Shown piece by piece: positions 27,998 to 36,918 of a stretch of DNA of 62,479 nt. Source of the stretch: an uncultured Eubacteriales bacterium (GTDB lineage Bacteria > Bacillota > Clostridia > Lachnospirales > Lachnospiraceae); assembly GCA_900314565.1 (NCBI GenBank), contig OMVU01000012.1:87383-149861 (forward strand), given 5' to 3'. The stretch's first letter is position 1, and each line of letters opens with the position of its first letter. Made by a program: the position numbers and the translations under genes. The notes under the pieces were generated by a model. The model ran no database searches and had not been told where the DNA came from. It worked only from the letters and a program-made list of their open reading frames with translations.

Positions 27998-28642
27998 ATG
28001 AAGGTCATTATGCTCGGAGCGCCGGGAGCCGGCAAGGGAACACAGGCAAAGAAACTTGCAGCAGCATATTCAATTCCGCATATTTCCACGGGAGACATCT
28101 TCCGCGCGAACATCAAGGAAGGAACAGAGCTTGGAAAGAAAGCGAAAGCGTACATGGATGCCGGGCAGCTCGTACCGGATGAGCTCGTATGCGACCTCGT
28201 AGTAGATCGTATTCAGCAGGACGACTGCAAGAACGGATATCTTCTGGATGGATTCCCGAGGACGATCCCGCAGGCGGAGGCACTTGACGCTGCAGTTGAA
28301 AAGCTCGGAGAGAAGATCGACTATGCGGTGAATATCGATGTCCCGGATGACAATATTATTAACCGCATGTCCGGAAGACGCGCATGTGTCGGCTGCGGTG
28401 CGACATATCACATCGTTTTCAATCCGCCCAAGGTCGAGGATGTCTGTGACGTCTGCGGAAAGTCCCTCATCCTGAGAGACGATGACAAGCCGGAGACGGT
28501 CAAAACAAGACTGGACGTCTATCACGCACAGACCCAGCCGCTGATCGACTACTATGCCGGAAGAGGCGTGCTTGTTACGGTCGACGGGACACAGAACATG
28601 GATAAGGTCTTTGCGGATATCAAGGATATTCTTGACAAATAA
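27998..28642 (+). CDS. adk: Adenylate kinase
   Basis: 214 residues. Interconverts ATP + AMP and 2 ADP. P-loop [12 protein letters not shown]-site '[10 protein letters not shown]', '[10 protein letters not shown]'. The long LID has two CxxC-type pairs ('CVGCGATYH' and 'CDVCGKS'), so it is the zinc-binding Gram-positive form. In most Lachnospiraceae map follows; here it does not. Confidence 0.98.
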   Translation: MKVIMLGAPGAGKGTQAKKLAAAYSIPHISTGDIFRANIKEGTELGKKAKAYMDAGQLVPDELVCDLVVDRIQQDDCKNGYLLDGFPRTIPQAEALDAAVEKLGEKIDYAVNIDVPDDNIINRMSGRRACVGCGATYHIVFNPPKVEDVCDVCGKSLILRDDDKPETVKTRLDVYHAQTQPLIDYYAGRGVLVTVDGTQNMDKVFADIKDILDK

Positions 28643-28903
28643 GGGAAAGTCTGTCATACTTTCTCACGCGATGGCCGAGCAGTTCATTTTGAGGAAGAAA
28701 GAAAAGATGATCAGCCGCCAAAGTCGCAGATCATGAAATGAAAAATCATGACCGCACGGCGGAACAGCGGCAGGGATCGGAAGAAGCCCGGACTGCCGTG
28801 ACAGCAGCGACGCATGCGGTTGGTGTAATCATCAAAGGATTTCATATTTAAGTAACTCAGGGACGGATAGCCGGAACACCTGACATGGAAATTGGAGGTT
28901 TAA
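28643..28903 (+). other. Non-coding 261-bp gap between adk and infA (map missing)
   Basis: I see no ORF with a ribosome site and no recognisable methionine aminopeptidase sequence. The stretch holds hairpins around 'gatcatgaaatgaaaaatcatgac' but no terminator. Confidence 0.6.
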
Positions 28904-29122
28904 ATGTCAAAAGCAGATGCAATCGAAGTAGAAGGCGTAGTCCTTGAGAAGCTTCCGAACGCAATGTTCAAAGTCGAGCTGGAGAACAAGCATGTTGTCC
29001 TCGCACACATCAGCGGTAAACTGCGCATGAACTTTATCCGTATTCTTCCGGGCGACAAGGTCACGATCGAACTGTCTCCGTACGATCTGGATAAGGGAAG
29101 GATCATCTGGAGAGATAAGTGA
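28904..29122 (+). CDS. infA: Translation initiation factor IF-1
   Basis: 72 residues, standard. OB fold with '[19 protein letters not shown]' and '[18 protein letters not shown]'. It occupies the A site during initiation. Start after ATTGGAGG. Confidence 0.97.
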   Translation: MSKADAIEVEGVVLEKLPNAMFKVELENKHVVLAHISGKLRMNFIRILPGDKVTIELSPYDLDKGRIIWRDK

Positions 29123-29249
29123 TCGGGGATCCGCACATTTCCCGCCTTTCCGGGATGGACGAACCGGCGTCTGTCCTCCGGCAGATCTGAGAAATCGGAG
29201 CTTCCGAAGGAGACAGCGTTCTGTCTGAGAACGGCGTTCGAAAAAATGC

Positions 29250-29390
29250 AAGAACGCTTCACGTTCTTGCCGCGCCGCGCAGGGTGCGAAGCACCTTCTT
29301 CTTTGCGCGGCTGCGATCCGCCGGAGGCTTTTATTCTTCATCGCGAGATTGTACTCACGATAAAATCACGAATATTGCGCGATGAAGAAT
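29250..29390 (+). repeat. PE2 structured element, copy B (deleted switch)
   Basis: Starts with the AAGAACG/CGTTCTT hairpin, then CCGCGC...GCGCGG enclosing GGTGCgaaGCACC, then ATTCTTCATCGCG...CGCGATGAAGAAT. The segment that carries the internal GATGAAG arm is deleted, so only the long pairing remains. It is inserted between infA and rpmJ in the alpha operon. Confidence 0.85.
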
Positions 29391-29408
29391 AAAATAATTC
29401 TTGCAATC

Positions 29409-29446
29409 AAGTCCGCATAGTAGTAAACTAGTATGCGGACTTTTGT
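29409..29446 (+). terminator. Terminator-like hairpin before rpmJ
   Basis: AAGTCCGCATA / TATGCGGACTT, 11 bp perfect, followed by TTTTG. It lies between PE2 copy B and rpmJ and may end or attenuate infA transcription. Confidence 0.65.
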
Positions 29447-29483
29447 GCGCAATAAGCGCATTCTTTCGGAAAGGAGGTTTAAA

Positions 29484-29597
29484 ATGAAGGTTAGATCTTC
29501 CGTAAAACCAATGTGTGAAAAGTGCAAAGTCATCAAAAGGAAGGGTTCCATCAGAATCATCTGCGAGAATCCGAAGCACAAGCAGAGACAGGGCTGA
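29484..29597 (+). CDS. rpmJ: 50S ribosomal protein L36
   Basis: 37 residues, the invariant size, starting [20 protein letters not shown]. The zinc ligands CxxC...C...H (CEKC, C27, H32 region '[11 protein letters not shown]') are complete. Excellent SD AAGGAGG. It is followed by an unusually long 292-bp gap before rpsM. Confidence 0.97.
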   Translation: MKVRSSVKPMCEKCKVIKRKGSIRIICENPKHKQRQG

Positions 29598-29889
29598 TTT
29601 GTCTTTGAAAGTTTATTAAGTCAACAGCAGACTGCACGCGGCTGCGCAGTTTGTTTACTATATTATCAGCTGATGAGCCGATAATTAGTGCTTAATACCG
29701 GTATTTCGTCATCTATAATACCGGAAAGGCCGGATCACGGTGATCAGGCTGGGCTTTCAAGGTTGATGCGCGAGGGAACAAAACCGAGCGGCGTCGCTGA
29801 TCTGAGATTTTCATTTCGCGATGTAAGCCCCAATTAGGAAACTAGTAGACCGTAAAGAGAAATTTGAAACTGAAGTTTGGAGGAAAACA
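29598..29889 (+). other. Structured gap (leader-like) between rpmJ and rpsM
   Basis: No ORF. Hairpins: 'gactgcacgcggctgcgcagtt' (about 29629-29650) and CCGGTATT...AATACCGG (about 29697-29725), then a G/A-rich stretch to the rpsM SD. It could be a leader where S4 or another protein controls the alpha operon, but no known motif is recognised. Confidence 0.5.
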
Positions 29890-30258
29890 ATGGCTCGTTT
29901 AGCTGGTGTGGATTTACCGAGAGATAAGCGTATTGAGATTGGTCTTACGTACATCTATGGTATCGGCAGAACAACATCTATGAGAATCCTGAAGGATGCA
30001 AACGTCAATCCGGACACACGTGTTCGCGACCTCACAGATGAGGAAGTAGCACGCATTAAGGACGTCATTGACGAGACATGCACCGTCGAAGGTGATCTTC
30101 GTCGTGAAGTCGCCATGAACATCAAGCGTCTTACTGAGATCGGATGCTACAGAGGAATCCGTCACAGGAAAGGCCTTCCGGTCCGTGGCCAGAACACAAA
30201 GAACAATGCAAGAACTCGCAAGGGTCCGAAGCGTACTGTCGCTAACAAGAAGAAGTAA
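29890..30258 (+). CDS. rpsM: 30S ribosomal protein S13
   Basis: 122 residues. '[25 protein letters not shown]' (in part) and '[19 protein letters not shown]' identify it. Head protein that contacts L5 and P-site tRNA. Confidence 0.98.
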   Translation: MARLAGVDLPRDKRIEIGLTYIYGIGRTTSMRILKDANVNPDTRVRDLTDEEVARIKDVIDETCTVEGDLRREVAMNIKRLTEIGCYRGIRHRKGLPVRGQNTKNNARTRKGPKRTVANKKK

Positions 30259-30294
30259 AGCTCTTAGATAAGAAAGGAAAGTAGGTTAGTTTTT

Positions 30295-30693
30295 ATGGCT
30301 AAGGTACAGAAGAGAACGACCAGCGCGAAGCGCAAGGTCAGGAAAAACGTTGAACATGGACAGGCTCACATCCAGTCATCCTTTAACAACACGATCGTGA
30401 CGTTGACGGATGCACGCGGAAATGCTTTATCATGGGCTTCCGCAGGTGGACTTGGATTCCGCGGTTCAAGGAAATCTACTCCTTATGCTGCTCAGATGGC
30501 AGCGGAAACAGCAACAAAGGCTGCACTTATTCATGGTCTCAAGACTGTGGAAGTATACGTAAAGGGCCCGGGTTCAGGAAGAGAAGCTGCGATCCGTGCA
30601 CTTTCCGCATCAGGCCTGCAGGTCGTCAGTATCGAAGATGTGACGCCGGTTCCGCACAATGGCTGCCGTCCGCCGAAGCGCAGAAGAGTATAA
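30295..30693 (+). CDS. rpsK: 30S ribosomal protein S11
   Basis: 132 residues. '[18 protein letters not shown]' and '[13 protein letters not shown]' at the C-terminus are diagnostic. Platform protein. Confidence 0.98.
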   Translation: MAKVQKRTTSAKRKVRKNVEHGQAHIQSSFNNTIVTLTDARGNALSWASAGGLGFRGSRKSTPYAAQMAAETATKAALIHGLKTVEVYVKGPGSGREAAIRALSASGLQVVSIEDVTPVPHNGCRPPKRRRV

Positions 30694-30729
30694 CTGTAAA
30701 CACGTTAGTATATGGAGGTCCATTAGAAT

Positions 30730-31332
30730 ATGGCAGTAAATAGAGTACCGTACCTCAAGAGATGCAGATCGCTCGGAATGGAGCCGGCAGTTCTTGGAAT
30801 CGATAAGAAGTCTACACGTGAGCTTAAGAGAAGCAGCCGCAAGATGTCTGAATACGGCCAGCAGCTCCGTGAGAAGCAGAAAGCTAAGTTTATTTACGGC
30901 GTTCTTGAGAAGCCGTTCCGCAATTACTATAAGAAAGCAGACCGCATGAAGGGCATGACCGGTGCGAACCTTATGGCTATGCTGGAGCTTCGTCTTGACA
31001 ACGTCCTGTTCCGCCTCGGCTATGCACGTACAAGACGTGAGGCCCGTCAGATCGTCGGCCACAAGCATGTCCTCGTGAACGGCAAGGTCGTGAACATTCC
31101 TTCCTATCAGGTCAAAGCAGGTGACAAGATCGAGATCAGGGAGAAAAAGCAGTCTTCTCCGCGTTATAAGGCAGAGAATGGTATCCTCGCCATGACAGCC
31201 GGACGTGCTGTTCCGGAATGGCTCGAGGCTGACACAGAGCATATGTCCGGTATCGTTAAGGAAGTCCCGACAAGGGAAATGATCGACGTTCCGGTCAATG
31301 AAATGCTCATCGTCGAGTTGTATTCCAAGTAA
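30730..31332 (+). CDS. rpsD: 30S ribosomal protein S4
   Basis: 200 residues. The S4 RNA-binding domain is in 'LELRLDNVLFRLGYARTRREARQ' (in part) and 'GHKHVLVNGKVVNIPSY'. It lacks the zinc cysteines at the N-terminus (C- form). In other Firmicutes S4 controls its own synthesis via a leader. Confidence 0.98.
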   Translation: MAVNRVPYLKRCRSLGMEPAVLGIDKKSTRELKRSSRKMSEYGQQLREKQKAKFIYGVLEKPFRNYYKKADRMKGMTGANLMAMLELRLDNVLFRLGYARTRREARQIVGHKHVLVNGKVVNIPSYQVKAGDKIEIREKKQSSPRYKAENGILAMTAGRAVPEWLEADTEHMSGIVKEVPTREMIDVPVNEMLIVELYSK

Positions 31333-31392
31333 ACCATAACCTGACTGCCAGGAACCCTCAAGAACAGGTTTTCCATAAGGAGGGAATACTTA

Positions 31393-32352
31393 GTGTTTGA
31401 TTTTAACAAGCCGAAGATTACAGTTGCGGAATCATCAGATGATAAGAAGTATGGCAGATTCATCGTTGAGCCTCTCGAGAGAGGTTATGGAACAACTCTC
31501 GGCAATTCTCTGAGAAGAATCATGCTTTCTTCGCTCCCGGGAGCAGCGGTAAGCCAGGTCAAGATCGACGGTGTTCTTCATGAATTCAGCCCGATTCCGG
31601 GTGTCAAGGAAGACGTGACAGAAATCATCCTCAACATCAAGAGCCTTGCGATCCGCAACAATTCCGAGACGGATGAGCCGAAGACTGCTTACATCGAGTA
31701 TGAAGGCGAAGGCGTTGTGCGTGCATCCGATATCCAGGTGGATTCCGATATTGAGATCATGAATCCGGATCAGGTCATCGCTACATTGAATGGCGGACCG
31801 GACTGCCGCCTTTACGTGGAACTTACGATCACGAAAGGCCGCGGATATATCAGCGCTGAGAAAGGCAAGACGGACGATATGCCGATCGGCGTCATTGCCG
31901 TTGACTCGATTTATACGCCGGTAGAGCGTGTGAATATGAGCGTCGAGAATACTCGTGTCGGTCAGCAGACTGACTATGACAAGCTGACACTGGATGTCTG
32001 GACAAAAGGCACACTGAATCCGGAAGAAGCTGTCAGCCTTGCGGCAAAGGTGCTCAGTGAGCATCTGAAGCTCTTTATCGATCTCACGGAGACAGCTAAG
32101 GCTGCCGAGGTCATGATCGAGAAAGAGGAGAACGAGAAGGAGAAGGTCCTCGAGATGAACATCGATGAGCTCGAACTTTCCGTCCGTTCTTACAACTGCC
32201 TGAAGAGAGCAGGCATCAACACAGTCGAAGAACTGTGCAACAGGACTTCCGAGGATATGATGAAGGTCAGGAACCTTGGCCGCAAGTCTCTCGAGGAAGT
32301 CCTTGCAAAACTCAAGGAACTCGGTCTTTCGCTCAAACCCAGCGAGGACTGA
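31393..32352 (+). CDS. rpoA: DNA-directed RNA polymerase subunit alpha
   Basis: 319 residues from a GTG start after AAGGAGGG. N-terminal dimerisation domain (1-~230, '[21 protein letters not shown]', in part) and C-terminal DNA/activator-binding domain (~250-315, '[22 protein letters not shown]', in part). Normal length. Confidence 0.98.
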   Translation: MFDFNKPKITVAESSDDKKYGRFIVEPLERGYGTTLGNSLRRIMLSSLPGAAVSQVKIDGVLHEFSPIPGVKEDVTEIILNIKSLAIRNNSETDEPKTAYIEYEGEGVVRASDIQVDSDIEIMNPDQVIATLNGGPDCRLYVELTITKGRGYISAEKGKTDDMPIGVIAVDSIYTPVERVNMSVENTRVGQQTDYDKLTLDVWTKGTLNPEEAVSLAAKVLSEHLKLFIDLTETAKAAEVMIEKEENEKEKVLEMNIDELELSVRSYNCLKRAGINTVEELCNRTSEDMMKVRNLGRKSLEEVLAKLKELGLSLKPSED

Positions 32353-32431
32353 CAGACAGATGCGGACTCAAACGACCGTCAGTAAGACCGAAGAGCATGG
32401 CGGCAACGTTCCGCGAATGGAGGAAAATTAA

Positions 32432-32968
32432 ATGTCCGGTTACAGAAAACTCAGCAGAACTGCAGCACAGAGAAAAGCACTTTTAAGAAACCAGGTCACG
32501 ATGCTTCTGTATCATGGCAAGATCGTAACGACAGAGTCCAAGGCGAAGGAAGTCAGAAAGATCGCTGAAGGCCTCATCGCACTGGCTGTCAAGGAAAAAG
32601 ATAATTTCGAGACAGTAACGGTCAAGGCCAAGGTCGCCCGCAAGGACGCTGAGGGCAAGCGCGTGAAGGAAGTCGTCGACGGCAAGAAAGTGACTGTGTT
32701 CGACGAAGTTGAGAAGGAGATCCAGAAGGATCTTCCGTCCAGAATGAACGCAAGAAGAAAAATGATGCGCGTCTTCTACCCGATCAAAGAGGTCCCGGCA
32801 GAAGGCAAAGGCCGCAAGAGGAATACAAAGCAGATCGATATGCCCAAGAAGATGTTCGAGGAGATTGCTCCGAAGTATGTGAACCGCAACGGTGGTTACA
32901 CACGAATCGTGAAGATCGGACAGAGAAAGGGCGACGCTGCGATGGAAGTTCTTCTGGAGCTTGTATAA
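32432..32968 (+). CDS. rplQ: 50S ribosomal protein L17 with insertion
   Basis: 178 residues versus ~115-130 in most bacteria. The N-terminal core (MSGYRKLSRTAAQRKALLRN...) and the end 'GGYTRIVKIGQRKGDAAMEVLLEL' (in part) are normal. The extra ~55 residues lie between ~62 and 130 and are lysine-rich ('DAEGKRVKEVVDGKKVTVF', 'EVPAEGKGRKRNTKQ'). Similar expansions occur in Lachnospiraceae. Confidence 0.96.
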   Translation: MSGYRKLSRTAAQRKALLRNQVTMLLYHGKIVTTESKAKEVRKIAEGLIALAVKEKDNFETVTVKAKVARKDAEGKRVKEVVDGKKVTVFDEVEKEIQKDLPSRMNARRKMMRVFYPIKEVPAEGKGRKRNTKQIDMPKKMFEEIAPKYVNRNGGYTRIVKIGQRKGDAAMEVLLELV

Positions 32969-32990
32969 TTTCGGTCAGCAGGTCATAAAA

Positions 32991-33030
32991 ACCGCCGCAC
33001 ATGAGATCGTCTCGTGTGCGGCGGTTTTTT
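32991..33030 (+). terminator. Terminator of the alpha operon
   Basis: ACCGCCGCACATGAG / CTCGTGTGCGGCGGT 15-bp stem (one G-U) with a 5-nt loop and six T. Confidence 0.95.
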
Positions 33031-33235
33031 ACGAAAGCGTGTGCTGCGCCGGATCCCGGTCCGGGGACTTTTCCGTAAAGCTGTGTTGCAGCCGCCGTGT
33101 CCCGGGTCTGGAGTTTTTCCGTGAAGCTGTGCTGCAGCCTGTTCCTTCAGCAAAAGTGCTTTTTATCGGATCGGCCTTTTCCTGATTTGAGAAATGCGGG
33201 GCGATATGATATCATGTTGTATACTCGTAAAGGAG
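33031..33235. repeat. Two-copy direct repeat after rplQ
   Basis: 'ttttccgtaaagctgtgttgcagcc' and 'tttttccgtgaagctgtgctgcagcc' (each shown in full length near the limit) recur ~50 bp apart, each preceded by a 'cccggt/cccgggtc' motif. Otherwise nothing recognisable in this stretch. Confidence 0.55.
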
Positions 33236-33320
33236 AGGCGGGATTGTACTCACGATGAAGGCGAGTTCACTTTGCGCACGTATCTCACGATTAAAATCAC
33301 GAGTATTGCGCGATGAAGAA
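33236..33320 (+). repeat. PE2 switch module, copy C (left arm lost)
   Basis: Matches 'attgtactcacgatgaaggc', 'actttgcgc', 'gtatctcacga' and 'tattgcgcgatgaagaa' of other copies. The left CTTCATCGCG arm is replaced by 'gagaggcggg', so only internal and right arms remain. The small hairpin between them is CGATtaaaATCaCG. Confidence 0.75.
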
Positions 33321-33338
33321 AAAAATGACATAAAAAGT

Positions 33339-33375
33339 GATACGGTGCCGAAAGGGGAGCTTTCGACACCGTATC
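33339..33375. repeat. Long free-standing hairpin
   Basis: GATACGGTGCCGAAAG pairs with CTTTCGACACCGTATC: 16 bp with one C/A mismatch, a 5-nt loop and no T-run. It lies just after PE2 copy C and ~60 bp before the rlmL-like promoter; possibly an operator or a remnant terminator. Confidence 0.6.
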
Positions 33376-33436
33376 TGGGGAGTATAAATAATTAATAAGG
33401 GGTTGTGTAAAAAAAATTTTTGAAGGGTAAATTCTT

Positions 33437-33465
33437 TTTACAAGTGTTATTATATCCATTATTAA
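33437..33465 (+). promoter_or_regulatory. Promoter of the methyltransferase-rdgB-yfcE operon
   Basis: TTTACA, 17 bp, TATTAA in a very A/T-rich stretch, ~65 bp before the start codon. Confidence 0.6.
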
Positions 33466-33532
33466 ACTAAAAAGCAACAAAAAGTTAAAACAAATTTAAC
33501 AAAATCTGAGAAAAAATATAGAGCAGGTGAAT

Positions 33533-34693
33533 ATGAACAGTTATATCTATGCTGCACCCTGTCATTTTGGTCTGGAATCCGTCCTGAAAAGAGAAATCCA
33601 GGGTCTTGGGTGCAAAATCGTCTCCGTTGATGACGGCCGCGTTACCTTTGAAGGCGATGCTGACACGGCAGCGGCTGCCAATATAAAGCTCAGGACTGCG
33701 GAGCGGATCCTCCTTCTGGTCGATGAGTTCCGCGCAGTCACATATGATGAGCTCTTTGAGAAGACGAAGGCGGTGCACTGGGAGGAATTTCTTCCCCGTG
33801 ATGCGAAATTCTGGGTCGCGAAGGCGTCCAGCGTAAAAAGCGCCCTGTTTTCCCCTTCCGATATTCAGAGGATCATAAAGAAAGCCATGGCAGACCGGAT
33901 GTCAGCGCATTACGGTTACAGATGGGCGCCGGAGACAGGGGCGGCTTATCCGCTCCGCGTTGCGATCCGTAAAGATATCGTGACGCTTGGCCTTGACACA
34001 ACGGGGACGTCCCTCCACAAGCGGGGCTACCGCATAAGCCCTGTCATCGCACCGATTTCCGAGACCCTCGCGGCCGCGCTCATTCTGCTGACTCCGTGGA
34101 GACAGGGCAGGATTCTCGTGGATCCGTTCTGCGGGTCGGGAACATTCCCGATTGAAGCAGCGATGATCGCGGGAAATATCGCGCCGGGGGTAAATCGGGA
34201 ATTTCTCTCCGAAAAGTGGGATTCGATCCTGCCGGAAGATTCCTTCAGGCGGGCGAGAGAGCAGGCCAGGGCAGAGGAGATCCCGGTGACGGATACGGAT
34301 ATTCAGGGCTATGACATCGATCCGAAGGCGGTCAAAGCGGCGAGGGAGAATGCAAGGGAGGCCGGCGTGCTTTCGTACCTTCATTTTCAGAGAAGGGCCG
34401 TGGCGGATCTCAGCCATTCCGGCAAGTACGGATTTATCATCACGAATCCTCCTTACGGAGAGCGGATCGAGGACCGCGCGAATCTGCCGGAGCTCTACGG
34501 AGCGCTCGGGGAAGCCTATCGGAAGCTTGACACCTGGTCCATGTATGTGATCACGGCCTATGATCAGGCGGAGAGCGGAATCGGCCTCAGGAGCTCTAAG
34601 AACCGGAAAATTTACAACGGAATGATGAAGACGTACCTTTATGAGTATATCGGCCCGAAACCGCCCAGAAAGCCGCGTGAGGGACGTACATGA
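33533..34693 (+). CDS. THUMP-domain 23S rRNA methyltransferase (RlmL/YpsC-like)
   Basis: 386 residues from the ATG after CAGGTG; a GTG two codons upstream is possible. An N-terminal THUMP domain (~1-165) is followed by a Rossmann methyltransferase domain. The SAM motif is 'DPFCGSGTFPIEAA' and the catalytic N6-adenine/N2-guanine motif is NPPYGER. It corresponds to the N-terminal RlmL half or Bacillus YpsC, which methylates G2445 of 23S rRNA. First gene of a likely operon with rdgB and yfcE. Confidence 0.9.
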   Translation: MNSYIYAAPCHFGLESVLKREIQGLGCKIVSVDDGRVTFEGDADTAAAANIKLRTAERILLLVDEFRAVTYDELFEKTKAVHWEEFLPRDAKFWVAKASSVKSALFSPSDIQRIIKKAMADRMSAHYGYRWAPETGAAYPLRVAIRKDIVTLGLDTTGTSLHKRGYRISPVIAPISETLAAALILLTPWRQGRILVDPFCGSGTFPIEAAMIAGNIAPGVNREFLSEKWDSILPEDSFRRAREQARAEEIPVTDTDIQGYDIDPKAVKAARENAREAGVLSYLHFQRRAVADLSHSGKYGFIITNPPYGERIEDRANLPELYGALGEAYRKLDTWSMYVITAYDQAESGIGLRSSKNRKIYNGMMKTYLYEYIGPKPPRKPREGRT

Positions 34694-34791
34694 GGGAACA
34701 GGGGAACAGACAGTCCCGTTCCGTACAGCGTTTCGCAGTACCCGGAACAGGGAAACAGTAAGAGGAACACGGGAAAACAGGAGACGGAAAG

Positions 34792-35382
34792 ATGAAAATA
34801 ATATTTGCGACCGGAAATGAGAACAAGCTGACAGAGATCCGTAAGATCCTCAGTGATCTGGACGTCGAGGTCGTTTCGATGAAGGAGGCCGGGATCAGGG
34901 CGGATATCGTGGAGGACGGGAAGACATTTGCGGAGAATGCGCTGATCAAGGCGCGCACGATCTGCAAAGCCTGCGGTGAGATCACCATGTCGGATGATTC
35001 GGGCCTCGTGATCGATGCGCTCGGAGGGGAACCGGGAATCTATTCTGCGCGCTACATGGGCGAGGATACTTCCTATCATATCAAGAACAACAACCTGATC
35101 GAGAGGCTTCAGGGGGTACCGGATGAAAAGAGGACTGCCCGTTTTATGTGTGACGTCGCCTGCGTCTTCCCGGATGGACGGGAGATCGTCTGCGAGGGTA
35201 CATTTGAGGGGAGGATCGGCTATGAGGAAAAGGGATCGAATGGCTTCGGATATGATCCGATCTTCTACGTGCCGGAGAAAGGCTGTACGTCCGCGGAGCT
35301 GTCTCCTTCAGAGAAAAATGCGATAAGCCACCGCGGCAAGGCACTGAGGGAGATGCGTGCGAAGCTGGGAGAAATGTTATGA
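34792..35382 (+). CDS. rdgB: XTP/dITP diphosphatase (RdgB/HAM1)
   Basis: 196 residues. It hydrolyses dITP and XTP to keep deaminated purines out of DNA. 'IIFATGNENKLTEI', 'SDDSGLVIDALGGEPGIYSARY' (in part), 'NGFGYDPIF' and 'SHRGKAL' are the active-site blocks. The last bases overlap the yfcE start (ATGAGA). A GGAACA-rich stretch of unknown meaning precedes it (34700-34785). Confidence 0.95.
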   Translation: MKIIFATGNENKLTEIRKILSDLDVEVVSMKEAGIRADIVEDGKTFAENALIKARTICKACGEITMSDDSGLVIDALGGEPGIYSARYMGEDTSYHIKNNNLIERLQGVPDEKRTARFMCDVACVFPDGREIVCEGTFEGRIGYEEKGSNGFGYDPIFYVPEKGCTSAELSPSEKNAISHRGKALREMRAKLGEML

Positions 35383-35897
35383 GAATACTGGTCGTCAGTG
35401 ATACACATGGTCACGAGAACAATCTCGAGAGGGTCCTTAAAAAGATCCGTAAGCCGGATCACCTGATCCACTGCGGGGATGTGGAGGGGCATCAGAAGAT
35501 CATCCGCGAGATGGCGGGATGCCCCTGCACATTCGTACGGGGGAATAATGACTTCTTTACAGATCTTCAGATTTCTGAAATCGTGGAATTCGGGAAATAC
35601 AGGATCTACGTGACCCACGGACACCTGCACGGCGTTTCCTGGGATAACAGTGAGGTCCTTAAGGAAGCCAGGGAAAATGGCTGTAACGTAGTCATGTACG
35701 GCCACACGCACGTGCCGGTGCTCCAGCAGGCCGTCTCAGATGACGGTATTACGGTCCTGAATCCCGGGAGCCTCGCCTATCCGAGGCAGAGCGGACGGAA
35801 GCCGAGCTATGCGGTGATGGAGATCGACCGGTTCGGCAGGGCGCACTATCAGATCAATTATCTTACGAGGAGCGGAAGGATCTCATTCTGGGGATGA
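35379..35897 (+). CDS. YfcE-type metallophosphodiesterase
   Basis: 172 residues. All calcineurin-fold metal motifs are present: SDTHG, HCGDVEG, RGNNDF, THGH and GHTH. Members (YfcE, MJ0936) are small Mn-dependent phosphodiesterases, often encoded beside rdgB as here. It overlaps rdgB by 4 bp (ATGA). Confidence 0.92.
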   Translation: MRILVVSDTHGHENNLERVLKKIRKPDHLIHCGDVEGHQKIIREMAGCPCTFVRGNNDFFTDLQISEIVEFGKYRIYVTHGHLHGVSWDNSEVLKEARENGCNVVMYGHTHVPVLQQAVSDDGITVLNPGSLAYPRQSGRKPSYAVMEIDRFGRAHYQINYLTRSGRISFWG

Positions 35898-36016
35898 CGA
35901 GACATGAAAAGTCCGGACATCCCCGGACCGCTTCCGGAACGGGCGGGCATTTTGCAGTCCGGATACGGTTTTCACTTCAGTTCAAAATAATTATCAGAAA
36001 AGTGTTAAAAAAGTTA

Positions 36017-36045
36017 TTGACAAAAAGGCGGCCGCTTAATATAAT
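36017..36045 (+). promoter_or_regulatory. Consensus promoter of the tRNA cluster
   Basis: TTGACA, 17 bp, TATAAT: both hexamers perfect. Transcription should begin ~36 bp before tRNA-Pro. Confidence 0.92.
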
Positions 36046-36088
36046 GATTAAGCGTTGTGCGAAAAGGCACGATGAGGATGAAAGGCGA

Positions 36089-36163
36089 CGGGGTGTGGCT
36101 CAGCTTGGCTAGAGCGCCTGGTTTGGGACCAGGAAGCCGCAGGTTCGAATCCTGTCACCCCGA
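36089..36163 (+). tRNA. tRNA-Pro (TGG)
   Basis: Acceptor CGGGGTG/CACCCCG, anticodon loop TTTGGGA with anticodon TGG, T-loop GGTTCGAAT. CCA is not encoded. First of six. Confidence 0.97.
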
Positions 36164-36188
36164 CTTCCATAATATATGCTTTTTCTAT

Positions 36189-36259
36189 GCGGGTGTAGTT
36201 CAATGGTAGAACACCAGCCTTCCAAGCTGGACACGTGGGTTCGATTCCCATCACCCGCT
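36189..36259 (+). tRNA. tRNA-Gly (TCC)
   Basis: Acceptor GCGGGTG/CACCCGC, anticodon stem CCAGC/GCTGG with loop CTTCCAA (anticodon TCC), T-loop GGTTCGATT. CCA not encoded. Confidence 0.97.
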
Positions 36260-36290
36260 TTTGTCTCTTTATTGAGGCTTCAGCAGCTAT

Positions 36291-36364
36291 GTGCCTGTAG
36301 CTCAGCTGGATAGAGCAACGGCCTTCTAAGCCGTGTGTCGGGAGTTCGAGTCTCTTCAGGCACG
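36291..36364 (+). tRNA. tRNA-Arg (TCT)
   Basis: Acceptor GTGCCTG/CAGGCAC, anticodon stem ACGGC/GCCGT with loop CTTCTAA (anticodon TCT). Confidence 0.96.
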
Positions 36365-36369
36365 TATAT

Positions 36370-36444
<75 letters not shown>

Positions 36445-36482
36445 CTCAGCAGCTGGTGGCTGCGTTCCCGAAAGGTGATTAT

Positions 36483-36555
36483 TGGGCTATCGCCAAGGGG
36501 TAAGGCACAGCACTTTGACTGCTGCATTTCGTTGGTTCGAATCCAACTAGCCCAG
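36483..36555 (+). tRNA. tRNA-Gln (TTG)
   Basis: Acceptor TGGGCTA/TAGCCCA, anticodon stem CAGCA/TGCTG with loop CTTTGAC (anticodon TTG). Confidence 0.97.
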
Positions 36556-36560
36556 TATAT

Positions 36561-36633
36561 GGAGCATTAGCTCAGGTGGTAGAGCACTTGACTTTTAATC
36601 AAGTTGTCCGGGGTTCGAGTCCCCGATGCTTCA
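36561..36633 (+). tRNA. tRNA-Lys (TTT)
   Basis: Acceptor GGAGCAT/ATGCTTC, anticodon stem CTTGA/TCAAG with loop CTTTTAA (anticodon TTT). Last of the cluster. Confidence 0.97.
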
Positions 36634-36645
36634 GGACTTAAGAGT

Positions 36646-36688
36646 GTCGATTTCCGCATACAAAAACGGAAATCGGCATTTTTTTTCT
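36646..36688 (+). terminator. Terminator of the tRNA cluster
   Basis: CGATTTCCG / CGGAAATCG with an A-rich loop and eight T. The T-run runs straight into PE2 copy D. Confidence 0.93.
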
Positions 36689-36778
36689 TCATCGCGAGAG
36701 TGTACGTACGATGAAGGCAAGGTTTACTTTGCGCGTATCTCACGACATTAGTCGCGAGGAAAAGCGCGTTGAAGAATA
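36685..36778 (+). repeat. PE2 switch module, copy D
   Basis: Left arm TTCTTCATCGCG, internal CGATGAAG (36709-36716), small CGACattaGTCG hairpin, right arm GCGCGTTGAAGAA. It begins in the T-tract of the tRNA terminator. The GC module is absent. Confidence 0.82.
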
Positions 36779-36918
36779 AATATTGATAGAATTCCATACG
36801 ACCGAGGTTTATAATGAATCTGGCAGGAAAAGAGGCGGAAACCTTTTCTTTTTGGTGATCGGGAGATGAGGTGTATTCGCTCGCTTTTCAAGTAGTATCA
36901 GTAAAACAGGAGACAGGT

